A DNA stretch of 32,601 nt, taken from the NCBI GenBank assembly GCA_022730075.1, contig DZBX01000004.1:12538-45138 (forward strand), in the 5' to 3' direction. Below, one piece after another: positions 1 through 9,829 of the stretch. Every line of letters starts with the position of its first letter. Position 1 is the first letter of the stretch. A model generated the notes under the pieces. The model was not told the DNA's origin, did not search any database, and saw nothing but the letters and a program-made list of their open reading frames with translations. This stretch comes from Rhodanobacter sp. (GTDB lineage: Bacteria; Pseudomonadota; Gammaproteobacteria; Xanthomonadales; Rhodanobacteraceae). Made by a program: the position numbers and the translations under genes.

Positions 1-51
1 CCCACGCGCTACGGCGATTGGGAAAAGAACGGCCGTTGCATCGATTTTTGA
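1..51 (+). CDS. C-terminal end of an SDHAF4/DUF1674-family succinate dehydrogenase assembly factor (5' truncated by the window)
   Basis: Reading from base 1 gives PTRYGDWEKNGRCIDF followed by TGA at 49-51. This matches the highly conserved C-terminal signature of the DUF1674/SDHAF4 family (PTRYGDWE-x-KGR-x-x-DF). Members of this family bind the flavinylated SdhA subunit and help it join SdhB during complex II assembly. The rest of the gene lies left of the window. It ends 47 bases before sdhC on the same strand, so it is probably the first gene of the sdh operon or a close neighbour. The family assignment rests on 16 residues, but they are the diagnostic ones; the role is inferred from the family and from the position. 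Confidence 0.8.
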   Translation, partial: PTRYGDWEKNGRCIDF

Positions 52-98
52 ATCATTCTCGGTCTGCACCGACCTCGATCCTTCGCCAGGAACCCGCC

Positions 99-494
99 AT
101 GGATCACACGCGACGCCCGCTTTCCCCGCACCTCGGCATTTATCGCTGGCAGGTGCAGATGGTCTCCTCGATCCTGCACCGCGCCACCGGCATCGCGCTG
201 GCCGTAGGTACGCTGCTGCTGCTGGGCGGGTTGTTGACGCTGGCGGACGGGAGCGCGGCTTTCGCGGCCTATCGGGCATTTCTGGCGACGCCGCTGCTGC
301 AGATCCTGCTGATCGGCTGGACCTGGGCCTTTGCCTATCACTTGTGCAACGGCGTGCGTCATCTGCTGCAGGATGCTGGCCTGGGCTTTGCCAGGCCGGT
401 ATTCGTGCGCAACGGCTGGATCGTGGTGCTGCTGTCGCTGCTGCTGACGATTCTGATCTGGGCCTGGATCGTGCTGGCCGGAGGCGCGCCATGA
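99..494 (+). CDS. sdhC: Succinate dehydrogenase cytochrome b556 subunit SdhC
   Basis: 131-residue membrane anchor of complex II, which carries heme b with SdhD and forms the ubiquinone site in the inner membrane. Three hydrophobic segments are visible at about residues 29-47, 65-83 and 106-127. The motif SSILHRATG (23-31) holds the Ser and Arg that line the quinone pocket in E. coli. H81 in AYHLCNGVRHLL is the expected heme ligand. ATG 99 is chosen because AGGAA lies just upstream (88-92) and the product then begins MDHTRRPLSPHLGIYRW, the usual N-terminus; an ATG at 18 would add 27 unrelated residues overlapping the preceding gene. The stop overlaps the sdhD start (ATGA), which suggests translational coupling. 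Confidence 0.95.
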   Translation: MDHTRRPLSPHLGIYRWQVQMVSSILHRATGIALAVGTLLLLGGLLTLADGSAAFAAYRAFLATPLLQILLIGWTWAFAYHLCNGVRHLLQDAGLGFARPVFVRNGWIVVLLSLLLTILIWAWIVLAGGAP

Positions 495-874
495 ACGATT
501 TGCGCAATCCGCTGCAGCGTGCGCTCGGACTGGGTTCGGCCAAGGAGGGGGCGAATCACTGGTGGCGTCAGCGCATCACCGCCGTGGCACTGTTCTTTCT
601 GGGACTGTGGTTCGTGGCGCTGGTGCTGATGCTGCTGCATGGCGACTATGCGTCCGCGCACGCGGCGCTGGCCAACCCATTCAATGCCGTGCTGATGCTG
701 GTGTTCGGCATCGCGTTGTTCTGGCACATGCAGCTGGGGCTGCAGGTGGTGATCGAGGATTACGTGCACTCGCGCTGGCTTGGGGTCGTGCTGCAGATCG
801 CGGTGCGCTTCTACGCCGTACTGGCCGCGGTGCTGGCGGCGCTCGCCGTGCTGCGCATTGCTTTGGGACGTTGA
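491..874 (+). CDS. sdhD: Succinate dehydrogenase membrane anchor subunit SdhD
   Basis: 127-residue hydrophobic subunit with three membrane segments (about 29-49, 62-84 and 95-124). The segment [17 protein letters not shown] carries H79, the likely second axial ligand of heme b, and D90-Y91, spaced exactly as H71 and D82-Y83 in E. coli SdhD, where the Asp-Tyr pair lines the quinone site. The start codon overlaps the sdhC stop by four bases, and the gene ends four bases before sdhA. The order C-D-A-B is the standard one. Confidence 0.94.
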   Translation: MNDLRNPLQRALGLGSAKEGANHWWRQRITAVALFFLGLWFVALVLMLLHGDYASAHAALANPFNAVLMLVFGIALFWHMQLGLQVVIEDYVHSRWLGVVLQIAVRFYAVLAAVLAALAVLRIALGR

Positions 875-878
875 GACC

Positions 879-2666
879 ATGGAAAGCTACAAGATCCAGC
901 AACACAAATTCGATGTCATCGTGGTGGGCGCCGGTGGATCGGGTCTGCGCGCCACGTTCGGCATGGCCGCCAAGGGTTTGAACACGGCCTGCATCAGCAA
1001 GGTATTCCCGACGCGCTCGCATACCGTAGCGGCGCAGGGCGGCATCGCTTCGGCGCTGGGCAACATGGGCGAGGATGACTGGCGCTTCCATTTCTACGAC
1101 ACCGTCAAGGGCTCGGACTGGCTGGCCGATCAAGACGCCGTCGAGTACATGTGTCGCGAGGCCATCCCGGCGGTGATCGAGCTGGAGCATTACGGCGTTC
1201 CGTTCTCGCGCACCGAGGACGGCAAGATCTACCAGCGCCCGTTCGGCGGCATGACCACGCATTACGGCAAGGGCACCGCGCAGCGCACCTGTGCCGCCGC
1301 CGATCGCACCGGCCACGCCATGCTGCATACGCTGTACCAGCAGGCGCTGAGCCATCAGGCGCAGTTTTTCGTCGAGTATTTCGCTCTGGATCTGGTATTC
1401 GACAGCGAAGGTGTATGCCGCGGCGTGCTGGCCTGGGATCTGAACGACGGAACGCTGCACCTGTTCCGCGGTCATGCCGTGGTACTGGCCACCGGCGGCT
1501 ATGGCCGCGCCTATTTCAGCGCCACCTCGGCGCACACCTGCACCGGAGACGGCGGCGGCATGGTGTTGCGCGCGGGCCTCGCGCTGCAGGACATGGAGTT
1601 CGTGCAATTCCATCCCACCGGAATCTATGGCGCGGGCTGCCTGATCACCGAGGGCGTGCGTGGTGAAGGCGGCTATCTGACCAACAGCAAGGGCGAGCGC
1701 TTCATGGAGCGCTATGCACCCAGCGCCAAGGATCTGGCATCGCGCGACGTGGTCAGCCGCGCCATGACGATCGAGATTCGCGAGGGCCGCGGCATCGGCG
1801 AGCAGCAGGATCACATCCACCTCAATCTGCAGCACCTGGGCGCCGAGGTGATCCACGAACGTCTGCCTGGCATCGCCGAAACGGCGCGCATTTTCTCCGG
1901 CGTCGATGTCACCAGGCAGCCGATCCCGGTGCTGCCGACGGTGCACTACAACATGGGCGGCATTCCCACCAATTACCATGGCGAGGTCGTGCAGAGGAAA
2001 GGCGAGGACAACGATGCCGTGGTGCCAGGCTTGTTCGCCATCGGCGAAGCGGCCTGCGTGTCGGTGCACGGCGCCAACCGTCTGGGCTCGAATTCGCTGC
2101 TGGATCTGGTGGTGTTCGGTCGCGCCGCGGCCAATCGCTGTGCCGAGATCGTCAAGCCGCATGTGCCGCATCCCGATCTGCCGGCCAGCGTGCTGGATGC
2201 CGCGCTGGCGCGCTTCGATGGCTTGCGCCACGCCAAGGGCGCCACGCCCACCGCCAGGTTGCGCGTCGACATGCAGCGCACCATGCAGCGTGACGCGGCG
2301 GTATTCCGTACCGGCGAGACGCTGAAGGAAGGCTGCGCCAACATCAGTCGCGTGCACGACCAGTTCGCCGATGTCGGCGTCAGCGATCGCTCGCTGGTGT
2401 GGAACTCGGACCTGGTGGAAACGCTGGAGCTGTCCAACCTGCTCGGTCAGGCGGTGGCGACCATGCATTCCGCCGAGCAGCGCACCGAGAGCCGCGGCGG
2501 ACATGCGCGCGAGGACTTTCCGGAGCGCGACGACGCCAATTGGCAGAAGCACACGCTGGTATGGGTGGACGCCGCCGGCAAATCGCGCTTCGACTATCGC
2601 CCGGTGCACATGTACACGATGAGCAAGGACGTGGACGTGGTGCCGCCGAAAAAGCGCGTGTATTGA
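879..2666 (+). CDS. sdhA: Succinate dehydrogenase flavoprotein subunit SdhA
   Basis: 595-residue catalytic subunit (E. coli 588) that oxidises succinate to fumarate on the cytoplasmic face of the inner membrane. [15 protein letters not shown] (11-25) is the dinucleotide-binding fold. H48 in [12 protein letters not shown] is the covalent FAD attachment site that SdhE serves. [21 protein letters not shown] and SRDVVSRAM are the substrate-site and catalytic Arg regions. [19 protein letters not shown] is the C-terminal FAD contact. ATG 879, four bases after sdhD, gives the family N-terminus [12 protein letters not shown]. Upstream in-frame codons are the sdhD sequence read in another frame. Confidence 0.97.
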   Translation: MESYKIQQHKFDVIVVGAGGSGLRATFGMAAKGLNTACISKVFPTRSHTVAAQGGIASALGNMGEDDWRFHFYDTVKGSDWLADQDAVEYMCREAIPAVIELEHYGVPFSRTEDGKIYQRPFGGMTTHYGKGTAQRTCAAADRTGHAMLHTLYQQALSHQAQFFVEYFALDLVFDSEGVCRGVLAWDLNDGTLHLFRGHAVVLATGGYGRAYFSATSAHTCTGDGGGMVLRAGLALQDMEFVQFHPTGIYGAGCLITEGVRGEGGYLTNSKGERFMERYAPSAKDLASRDVVSRAMTIEIREGRGIGEQQDHIHLNLQHLGAEVIHERLPGIAETARIFSGVDVTRQPIPVLPTVHYNMGGIPTNYHGEVVQRKGEDNDAVVPGLFAIGEAACVSVHGANRLGSNSLLDLVVFGRAAANRCAEIVKPHVPHPDLPASVLDAALARFDGLRHAKGATPTARLRVDMQRTMQRDAAVFRTGETLKEGCANISRVHDQFADVGVSDRSLVWNSDLVETLELSNLLGQAVATMHSAEQRTESRGGHAREDFPERDDANWQKHTLVWVDAAGKSRFDYRPVHMYTMSKDVDVVPPKKRVY

Positions 2667-2678
2667 GGAATCGCAGTC

Positions 2679-3455
2679 ATGGCTGAATTCTCGTTGCCCA
2701 AGAACTCCAAGGTGCGGAAGGGCAGGCACCATGCGGCACCAGCCGGCGCCGCAAAAGTGCGCACATTCCGCATCTATCGCTGGACACCGGACGACGGCCA
2801 GAACCCGCGTCAGGACAGCTACGATCTCGACGTGTCCAACTGCCCGATGGTGCTGGATGCGCTGCTCAAGATCAAAAACGAGATCGACGCCACGCTGACC
2901 CTGCGCCGCTCCTGCCGCGAGGGCATCTGCGGCTCGTGCGCGATGAACATCAACGGTGTCAACACGCTGGCCTGCACCACGGGTCTGGATGAGTGCAAGG
3001 GCGACATCAGCATCTACCCGCTGCCGCACATGCCGGTGGTCAAGGATCTGGTGCCGGATCTCACCCACTTCTACGCCCAGCACGCCGCGGTGCGTCCCTG
3101 GTTGCGCACCGAGAGCGCCGCGCCGGACCGCGAGCGCCTGCAATCACCTGAGGATCGCAAGAAACTCGACGGCCTGTACGAGTGCATCCTGTGCGCATGC
3201 TGCAGCACCTCATGCCCGAGCTACTGGTGGAACGGCGACCGTTACCTCGGCCCGGCGATTCTGCTGCAGGCCTATCGCTGGATCGTGGACAGCCGCGACG
3301 AGGACACGGGCACGCGTCTGGATGAACTGGAAGACCCGTTCCGCCTGTACCGCTGCCACACCATCATGAATTGCACGCGGACCTGCCCCAAGGGTCTCAA
3401 CCCGGCGCTGGCCATCGCCGAGATCAAGAAACTCATCGTCGCGCGGCGCGGCTGA
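2679..3455 (+). CDS. sdhB: Succinate dehydrogenase iron-sulfur subunit SdhB
   Basis: 258-residue electron-transfer subunit with all cluster ligands present. C79, C84, C87 and C99 hold the 2Fe-2S cluster; E. coli has Asp at the third position, whereas here it is Cys. C169, C172 and C175 plus C236 hold the 4Fe-4S cluster, and C179, C226 and C232 hold the 3Fe-4S cluster. The N-terminus has about 25 basic, low-complexity residues ([11 protein letters not shown]...) before the fold begins at VRTFRIYRW, an extension absent from E. coli SdhB. The gene follows sdhA by 12 bases and precedes sdhE by one base. Confidence 0.97.
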   Translation: MAEFSLPKNSKVRKGRHHAAPAGAAKVRTFRIYRWTPDDGQNPRQDSYDLDVSNCPMVLDALLKIKNEIDATLTLRRSCREGICGSCAMNINGVNTLACTTGLDECKGDISIYPLPHMPVVKDLVPDLTHFYAQHAAVRPWLRTESAAPDRERLQSPEDRKKLDGLYECILCACCSTSCPSYWWNGDRYLGPAILLQAYRWIVDSRDEDTGTRLDELEDPFRLYRCHTIMNCTRTCPKGLNPALAIAEIKKLIVARRG

Positions 3456-3456
3456 A

Positions 3457-3726
3457 ATGGGCGCGGCAGCGGCGCCTGCGGATGCAGCGCAACTGGGCCG
3501 TCTGCGCTGGCGCTGCCGGCGCGGCATGCAGGAGCTCGACGTGCTGCTGGGCGGCTGGCTGGATGCGCACTGGCGCAGCGCGAGTGCGGCGCAACGCGCG
3601 GCGTTCGCCGAACTGCTCGAGCAGCAGGACCCGGATTTGTGGGCGTGGTGCACGGGCCGCAGCACGGCACCGCGCAGTGACTGGCAGGCGCTGATCGATG
3701 ACTTCCGCGCCCGCGCTGCGCATTGA
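3457..3726 (+). CDS. sdhE: SdhE, FAD assembly factor for succinate dehydrogenase (YgfY/CptB family)
   Basis: 89 residues, typical for the family (80-90). RLRWRCRRGMQELDVLLGGWLD contains the RGxxE motif that docks on SdhA and promotes covalent attachment of FAD. The C-terminal helix with LLEQQDPDLWAWCTG also matches the family. It lies one base after sdhB, so the enzyme and its flavinylation factor are very likely cotranscribed. Its last 29 bases overlap the next gene, ygfX, the usual partner of sdhE. E. coli CptB was also described as an antitoxin of YgfX. Confidence 0.92.
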   Translation: MGAAAAPADAAQLGRLRWRCRRGMQELDVLLGGWLDAHWRSASAAQRAAFAELLEQQDPDLWAWCTGRSTAPRSDWQALIDDFRARAAH

Positions 3727-4123
3727 GCTGCGCGCGTCGCCCAGCCTGCTGCTGGCGCTGACGCTGATTGCGGCACTGGCCGTGCTGTCATTGCTGCTGG
3801 CGGATATTCCATGGCCACTGCGCGGCACCGCCATCGGTCCGATCGTGGTGCTGGCTGCGCTTGCCGCGAGACATTTGCTGAGGCCGCCAATCAGCAGTTT
3901 CGAGCTGGGTCGCGAGGATGCGCGCGTCTGGCGCGGTGACCAGGCCATCCCGGCGCGGCTGCGCGCGGGGCGCGTCTTCGGCCCGCTGCTGGTGCTGCGT
4001 CTGACCTGGAGCGAGGGACCGCGCCCGCATGCCGCGACGCTGTGGCTGCTGCCGGACAATCTCGATGGCGTGCAGCACCGGCGCCTGCGCATGCTGCTGT
4101 CGGCGCATGCCCACACGCGCTGA
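3698..4123 (+). CDS. ygfX: YgfX/CptA-family inner-membrane protein
   Basis: 141 residues. Two membrane segments (about 14-35 and 43-61) are followed by a soluble domain ending LWLLPDNLDGVQHRRLRMLL, which lines up with the C-terminal motif of E. coli YgfX (LWLAADSMDEAEWRDLRRILL pattern). YgfX is encoded with SdhE in many gammaproteobacteria. It has been described as a toxin acting on FtsZ and MreB (CptA), and in Serratia as an SdhE-interacting membrane protein. The start lies within sdhE, giving a 29-base overlap. The family call rests on the C-terminal motif, topology and neighbour; the toxin function is not shown by the sequence. Confidence 0.78.
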   Translation: MTSAPALRIELRASPSLLLALTLIAALAVLSLLLADIPWPLRGTAIGPIVVLAALAARHLLRPPISSFELGREDARVWRGDQAIPARLRAGRVFGPLLVLRLTWSEGPRPHAATLWLLPDNLDGVQHRRLRMLLSAHAHTR

Positions 4124-4221
4124 GGTCGCGCCGCGCTTGTCGGCATCGCGGGCTTGGTGCACGCTGCGCAGCCGGTCCGTACCATTTCCCGCATCCTCCC
4201 GAGTACCCCGATGAGCCGTCC

Positions 4222-5455
4222 ATGTTTCGTCCGCTGAGCCTGTTCGTCGGCCTGCGCTATACGCGCGCCAAGCGCCGCAACCGTTTCATCTCGTTCATCT
4301 CCTTGGTGTCGATGCTGGGCATCGCGGTGGGTGTGACCGCGTTGATCGCGGTGATCTCGGTGATGAACGGCTTTGACCACGAGTTGCGCGACCGCATCCT
4401 CGGCATGGTCGCCGAGACCACGATTTCCGGCGTCGATGGCAGCGTGCGCGACTGGCCGCACGCGGTGCGCGTGGCCGATTCCCTGCCGCATGTGATCGCC
4501 GCCGCGCCATACGTCGAGCACGAGGCCTATCTGCGCGGCCAGCGCTCGCAGGGCGCGGTGATCCGCGGTATCGAGCCGGCCTATGAAAACAAGGTCACCA
4601 ACATCGGCAAACGCATGGTGCAGGGCAGTTTGTCCAGCCTGACCCCGGGCAGCTGGAACATCGTGCTGGGACGCGATCTGGCGCTGAGTCTTGGCGTGAC
4701 CGTGGGCGATCACGTGGTGGTGTTCGTGCCCGAGATCAGCGCCACGCCGATCGGCGCAATCCCGCGCCTGCGCAGCTTTACCGTCAGCGGCATTTTCGGC
4801 GCCGGCATCGAGCAATACGACGCCGGGCTGGCCGAGATCAACATGCAGGACGCGCAAAAGCTCTACCAGCAATCCGGTCCGACCGGAATCCGCCTGAAGC
4901 TGGACCATCCGTTTCTCGCCTATCAGGTGGGCCGCGAGCTCGCGCAGAAACTGGGCGGGCTGTACGCGGTGTCGACGTGGATGGACAGCCACTCCAATTT
5001 CTTCAAGGCCATCGCCATGGAGAAAAAAGTCATGTTCATCATCCTCTCGCTGATCGTCGCGGTGGCGGCGTTCAACCTGGTCTCGACGCTGGTGATGCTG
5101 GTCACCGACAAGCAGGCCGACATCGCCATCCTGCGCACCATGGGCGCCACGCCGCGCACGGTGATGGGCGTGTTCGTGGTGCAGGGCATGATCAGCGGCC
5201 TGATCGGCATCGCTCTGGGCGTGCTTGGCGGTGTGCTGCTGGCGATCAACCTGCCGGCGATCGTGGATGGCATCCAGCGTCTGTTCCACGTGCAGTTCCT
5301 GTCGCCGGACGTGTACTACATCAGCAATCTGCCCTCGCGCCTGGAATGGCGCGACGTCGGCTGGATCGCGCTGCTGGCGTTCGTGTTCTCGATGCTGGCC
5401 ACGTTGTATCCGGCGTGGCGCGCCTCGCGCACGCAGCCGGCGGAGGCGCTGCGCT

Positions 5456-5463
<8 letters not shown>
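4222..5463 (+). CDS. lolC: Lipoprotein-releasing ABC transporter permease (LolC/LolE/LolF family)
   Basis: 413 residues. The N-terminal [33 protein letters not shown] is the first membrane segment and family signature. A periplasmic domain of about 220 residues follows, then three C-terminal membrane segments (about 272-295, 314-345 and 374-398) with the cytoplasmic motif [24 protein letters not shown] that couples to LolD. The complex extracts lipoproteins from the inner membrane and passes them to LolA. ATG 4222 begins [20 protein letters not shown]; longer readings are non-homologous. A weak -10-like TACCAT sits at 4180-4185 in the 98-base gap after ygfX. Only one permease gene is present beside lolD, so a LolF-type homodimer is possible. 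Confidence 0.92.
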
Positions 5464-6202
<739 letters not shown>

Positions 6203-6246
6203 CCGCCATGCCGCAGGGAAGCGCCCGCGTCGCAGGAACCACGACG

Positions 6247-8616
6247 ATGGCTCGCGCCCTGGCGCTGCTGCGCAACGCATGGAGCGGATGGGCGTGCTGG
6301 GCACGGACGCGGCGCGGCGGCGGCCTGGACGCCACGCATGCGCTGGCCGCCCTGTGCGGAGTGGTTGCCGCCGCGCTGCTGCCGCATTTGGCGCCGCTGT
6401 GGCTGCTGCTGGCTTGTGGATTGTCGGGATCGTTCCTGCTGTTGCGCGTGGCGCGTCTGCGCGTGGTCGGTGTGCTGTTGCTGGCGTTCGCCTGGTGTGG
6501 CGGCGTCGCCACGCAGGTCTGGCACGCGCGTCTGCCGCCCGATCTGCAGGGCCTGGACTTGCGCATCGAGGGGCGTGTCCTCGGCCTGCCGGAGACGGGC
6601 AAGGACGCACGGCGTTTCGAGTTCGCGCTGGACCACGCCAGCCGCGATGGTCGGGCGCTGCCGCTGCGCGGCACGTTGCGCTTGAGCTGGTTCGGCGACG
6701 TGCCGGCGCTGCGGCCATGCCAGCATTGGCGACTGCTGGTGCGGCTCAAGCGTCCGCACGGGCAGGTCAATCCGGGTGGCTACGACAGCGAGCGTCAGGC
6801 GGCGTGGGGTGGATTGATCGGCACCGGCTACGTGCGTGAGGCGCGCAGCGCGCGCCTGCTGGGCACCGATGCGCTGTGCGTGGACGCGCTGCGTGCGCGC
6901 ATCGCCACGGCGATTGCGGCCGCGCTGCCGACGGGCGATGCCGCCACGCCGCTGCTGCAGGCGCTGGCGGTGGGCGATCAGCGTGGACTCGGCGAGGCGC
7001 ACTGGCGCGTGCTGCGCGCCACCGGCGTCGGGCACCTGATCGCGATCTCCGGTCTGCATGTGGGTCTGGCCGGCATCGCCGGCGCGCTGCTGGTATACGC
7101 ATGCACCTGGCTGTGGCCGGGCGTCGTGCTGCGCTGGCCGCGTCGCGTGCTGGCGGCGCCGGTGGCGCTGGCCGCCGCGTGGGCCTATGGCGCGCTCGCC
7201 GGCTATGGTCTGCCCACGGTACGTACGCTGCTGATGATCGCCGTGGTGGCCTGGGCCAGCACGCGTCGGCGCGGTGTGGGCGGCGTGCAGACGCTGGCGC
7301 TGGCATTGCTGGCCGTGCTGGTGTTCGATCCCCTGGCGGTGCTGGGCGCCGGCTTCTGGCTGTCTTTCGCCGGCGTGGCGCTGCTGGTGTACGCATTGCA
7401 GCCAGGGCATGGCTGGCGCGGCTGGCTGGCCGAGCTGGGCCTGGCGCAGGGTGTGATGGCGCTGGCACTGCTGCCGCTGACCGTGCTGCTGTTCGGGCAG
7501 GCCTCGCGCGTCGGTCCGCTGGCCAATCTGGTCGCGGTGCCGCTGATGGGCTTCATCATCGTGCCGATCACCCTGGTCGCCAGTCTGTTGCTGGTCGGCG
7601 GTGTCCCCGGCGGCGTCGCACTGACGCGCCTGGCGGCTTGGTTGATGCGCGTGCAATGGGATTTGCTGCAGCACATGGCGGCATGGCCGTGGGCGTTGGC
7701 GTGGCTGCCGTGGGCAGGCACGGGCGCGTTCGCATTGGCCTGCATCGGCGTGCTGTGGATGCTGGCACCACGCGGCGTGCCGGCGCGCTGGCTGGGTCTG
7801 CCATTGTTGTTGCCGCTGTTGTGGCCGGTGCTGGAGCGGCCCGCGCGTGGCGATTTCCAGGCCTGGGTGCTGGACGTGGGGCAGGGCTCGGCGGTGCTGG
7901 TGCGAACGGCGCGGCACGCGCTGCTGTATGACGCCGGGCCGCGCTATCGCTCGGGCTTCGATCTGGGCGAGGTCGCGGTGGTGCCGAGTTTGCAGGCACT
8001 CGGCGTGCGCAGGCTCGACCGGCTGCTGATCGGTCACGGCGATGCCGACCATGCCGGCGGCGCGCATGCGGTGCTGGCGGCCTATCCGCACGCCCTGCTG
8101 CAAGGCAGCGAGCCGGAGCGCGTGGGCCTGCCGCTGCTGCCCTGCGTGCGTGGGCAACGCTGGATATGGGACGAGGTCGAGTTCAGCGTGCTGCATCCGC
8201 GCCCCGAGGACGCAGCCAGCGGCAACGAATCGTCCTGCGTGCTGGCGGTGCGCGCGCGTGGCGGCACGCTGCTGCTGACCGGTGACATCGGCGCGCGCAG
8301 TGAACGCATGCTGGCGCGGGACGCCGCCCTGACCACCCGGGCACAGGCGCTGGTGCTGCTGCTGGCGCACCACGGCAGCCGCTTCAGCAGCGATGCGCTG
8401 CTGCTGGATGCCCTGCGTCCACGCCTGGCGCTGGTGTCGGCGGGTTACCGCAGCAGCTACGGACATCCGCATCCCGATGTGCTGGCGCGTCTGCGCGCGC
8501 GTGGCGTGCCGCTGTTCAACACCGCGGATCACGGCGCCCTGCACATGGAGATGCGCGCGGATGGGCCGCACCTCATGCTCAGCCGGGAGGATGCCCCGCG
8601 CTGGTGGCGCGAGTGA
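6247..8616 (+). CDS. comEC: DNA internalization-related competence protein ComEC/Rec2
   Basis: About 789 residues. The N-terminal membrane segments and DUF4131 region (about 20-200) precede the Competence domain with GVGHLIAISGLHVGLAGI (ISGLH from residue 267) and many membrane helices to about 540. The C-terminal metallo-beta-lactamase-like domain has LDVGQGSAVLV, HGDADHAGG (H597, D599, D601, H602) and LLAHHGSRFSSD. ComEC forms the inner-membrane channel through which one DNA strand enters during transformation. The start is uncertain: ATG 6247 has AGGAA eight bases upstream, while ATG 6208, six bases after lolD, would add 13 residues. Its place between lolD and exbB is usual in xanthomonads. 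Confidence 0.92.
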   Translation: MARALALLRNAWSGWACWARTRRGGGLDATHALAALCGVVAAALLPHLAPLWLLLACGLSGSFLLLRVARLRVVGVLLLAFAWCGGVATQVWHARLPPDLQGLDLRIEGRVLGLPETGKDARRFEFALDHASRDGRALPLRGTLRLSWFGDVPALRPCQHWRLLVRLKRPHGQVNPGGYDSERQAAWGGLIGTGYVREARSARLLGTDALCVDALRARIATAIAAALPTGDAATPLLQALAVGDQRGLGEAHWRVLRATGVGHLIAISGLHVGLAGIAGALLVYACTWLWPGVVLRWPRRVLAAPVALAAAWAYGALAGYGLPTVRTLLMIAVVAWASTRRRGVGGVQTLALALLAVLVFDPLAVLGAGFWLSFAGVALLVYALQPGHGWRGWLAELGLAQGVMALALLPLTVLLFGQASRVGPLANLVAVPLMGFIIVPITLVASLLLVGGVPGGVALTRLAAWLMRVQWDLLQHMAAWPWALAWLPWAGTGAFALACIGVLWMLAPRGVPARWLGLPLLLPLLWPVLERPARGDFQAWVLDVGQGSAVLVRTARHALLYDAGPRYRSGFDLGEVAVVPSLQALGVRRLDRLLIGHGDADHAGGAHAVLAAYPHALLQGSEPERVGLPLLPCVRGQRWIWDEVEFSVLHPRPEDAASGNESSCVLAVRARGGTLLLTGDIGARSERMLARDAALTTRAQALVLLLAHHGSRFSSDALLLDALRPRLALVSAGYRSSYGHPHPDVLARLRARGVPLFNTADHGALHMEMRADGPHLMLSREDAPRWWRE

Positions 8617-8648
8617 GGCGCCGGCCACGGAAGTATGCCGCGGCGCTG

Positions 8649-8655
8649 TTATCAT
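8649..8655 (+). promoter_or_regulatory. Possible -10 element for exbB
   Basis: TTATCAT in the 73-base gap between comEC and exbB, 34 bases before the GTG start. It resembles a -10 hexamer (TATCAT). No convincing -35 box is seen, so this is only a candidate. Confidence 0.28.
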
Positions 8656-8689
8656 CCGGCCCGCCTGTTGTCGCACGAGAATCACGCGC

Positions 8690-9400
8690 GTGTTCGATAT
8701 CCTGATTGCCGGTGGCTGGCCGATGCTGCCGATCCTGCTGACCTCGGCGCTGGCCCTGGCCATCATCCTCGAGCGGTTCTGGACGCTGCGCCGCGGCGCC
8801 GTGCTGCCGCCGGACCTGGGCGTACAGGTGCGCGTCTGGGCGCGTGCGGCCAAGCTCGACCCTGCGCACATCGACGCGCTGGCCGCTGGTTCGCCGCTGG
8901 GCCAGTTGCTGGCCGCCGCGGTGCGCGTGCGCGGCAGGCCGCGCGAGCTGATCAAGGAACGCCTGGAGGACACCGGGCGTCACGTCGTGCACCGCATGGG
9001 GCGTTATCTCAATACCCTCGGCACGATCGCGCTGATCGCACCGCTGCTGGGCCTGCTGGGCACGGTCATCGGCTTGATCAGGATGTTCCTGGCGGTGATG
9101 GTCCACGGCGCCGGCGATCCGACCAAGATGGCCGGCGGCATCGGCGAGGCATTGATCTGCACCGCGACCGGCCTCGTCGTGGCGATCCCGGCGTACGTGT
9201 TTCACCGCTATTTCCGCAGCCGCATCGATGGCTACGCGGTCAGCATGGAGCAGGAGGCCGCGCGCCTGCTCGATGAACTCGATGCGCCCGGCGCGCCACC
9301 CGCGGCCACGCCGGCATCCGCCGCCAGCGCCGCCGCAGTGCGCGCGCCGGCCAAGTCCGCCACGCGCGCGCGTACCGCGCCGGCGCCGGCCGAGCGCTGA
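8690..9400 (+). CDS. exbB: ExbB/TolQ/MotA-family proton channel protein
   Basis: 236 residues, starting with GTG 8690 (VFDILIAGGWPMLPILLTSALALAIILERFWTLRRG). The first membrane segment (10-30), a cytoplasmic loop, and two further helices (108-133 and 151-171) with LNTLGTIALIAPLLGLLGTVIGLI define the MotA/TolQ/ExbB family. With ExbD it converts the proton motive force into movement, classically for TonB-dependent transport. No tonB lies nearby. The C-terminal tail (199-236) is rich in Ala, Pro and basic residues and looks disordered. The gene ends four bases before exbD. Confidence 0.9.
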   Translation: MFDILIAGGWPMLPILLTSALALAIILERFWTLRRGAVLPPDLGVQVRVWARAAKLDPAHIDALAAGSPLGQLLAAAVRVRGRPRELIKERLEDTGRHVVHRMGRYLNTLGTIALIAPLLGLLGTVIGLIRMFLAVMVHGAGDPTKMAGGIGEALICTATGLVVAIPAYVFHRYFRSRIDGYAVSMEQEAARLLDELDAPGAPPAATPASAASAAAVRAPAKSATRARTAPAPAER

Positions 9401-9403
9401 GGC

Positions 9404-9829
9404 ATGCGCATCACCACGGCACGACGCCACGACGATTTCGAGATCAACGTGATCTCGCTGATCGACGTGCTGCTGACGCTGCTGATGTTCTTCGTGCTGA
9501 CCACGACCTTCGTGCAGCAGACGCACATGAAGGTCAGCCTGCCCACATCCAGCGCCACGCCGAGCGCGCCCAGCGCGGATGCGCTGGTGATCGTCATCGA
9601 TCGCGCCGGTCGCTACGCCATCGGCAACACGCCGGTGCAGGGCGACGGCGAACGCGCGCTGCAGCAGGCCATCGTCGAGGCCGTGGGCAGCGATCGCACA
9701 CGCAGCGTGATCCTGCGCGCCGACGCTGAGTCGCCCAACCAGTCGGTGGTGACCGCGATGGACGCGCTGGGTCGCCTCGGCTTCACCCATCTGGCGCTGG
9801 CCACCACACCGGGTCGGGACGCGCACTGA
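9404..9829 (+). CDS. exbD: ExbD/TolR-family biopolymer transport protein
   Basis: 141 residues. A short cytoplasmic N-terminus is followed by one membrane helix, INVISLIDVLLTLLMFFVLTT (14-34), with D21 at the position of the proton-carrying Asp of E. coli ExbD (D25). The rest is the periplasmic domain. It acts with ExbB as the stator of the energy-transducing motor. The stop TGA shares one base with the msbA start (TGATG). Placement of exbBD directly before msbA-lpxK is a xanthomonad-type arrangement and hints at coordinated outer-membrane functions. Confidence 0.93.
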   Translation: MRITTARRHDDFEINVISLIDVLLTLLMFFVLTTTFVQQTHMKVSLPTSSATPSAPSADALVIVIDRAGRYAIGNTPVQGDGERALQQAIVEAVGSDRTRSVILRADAESPNQSVVTAMDALGRLGFTHLALATTPGRDAH

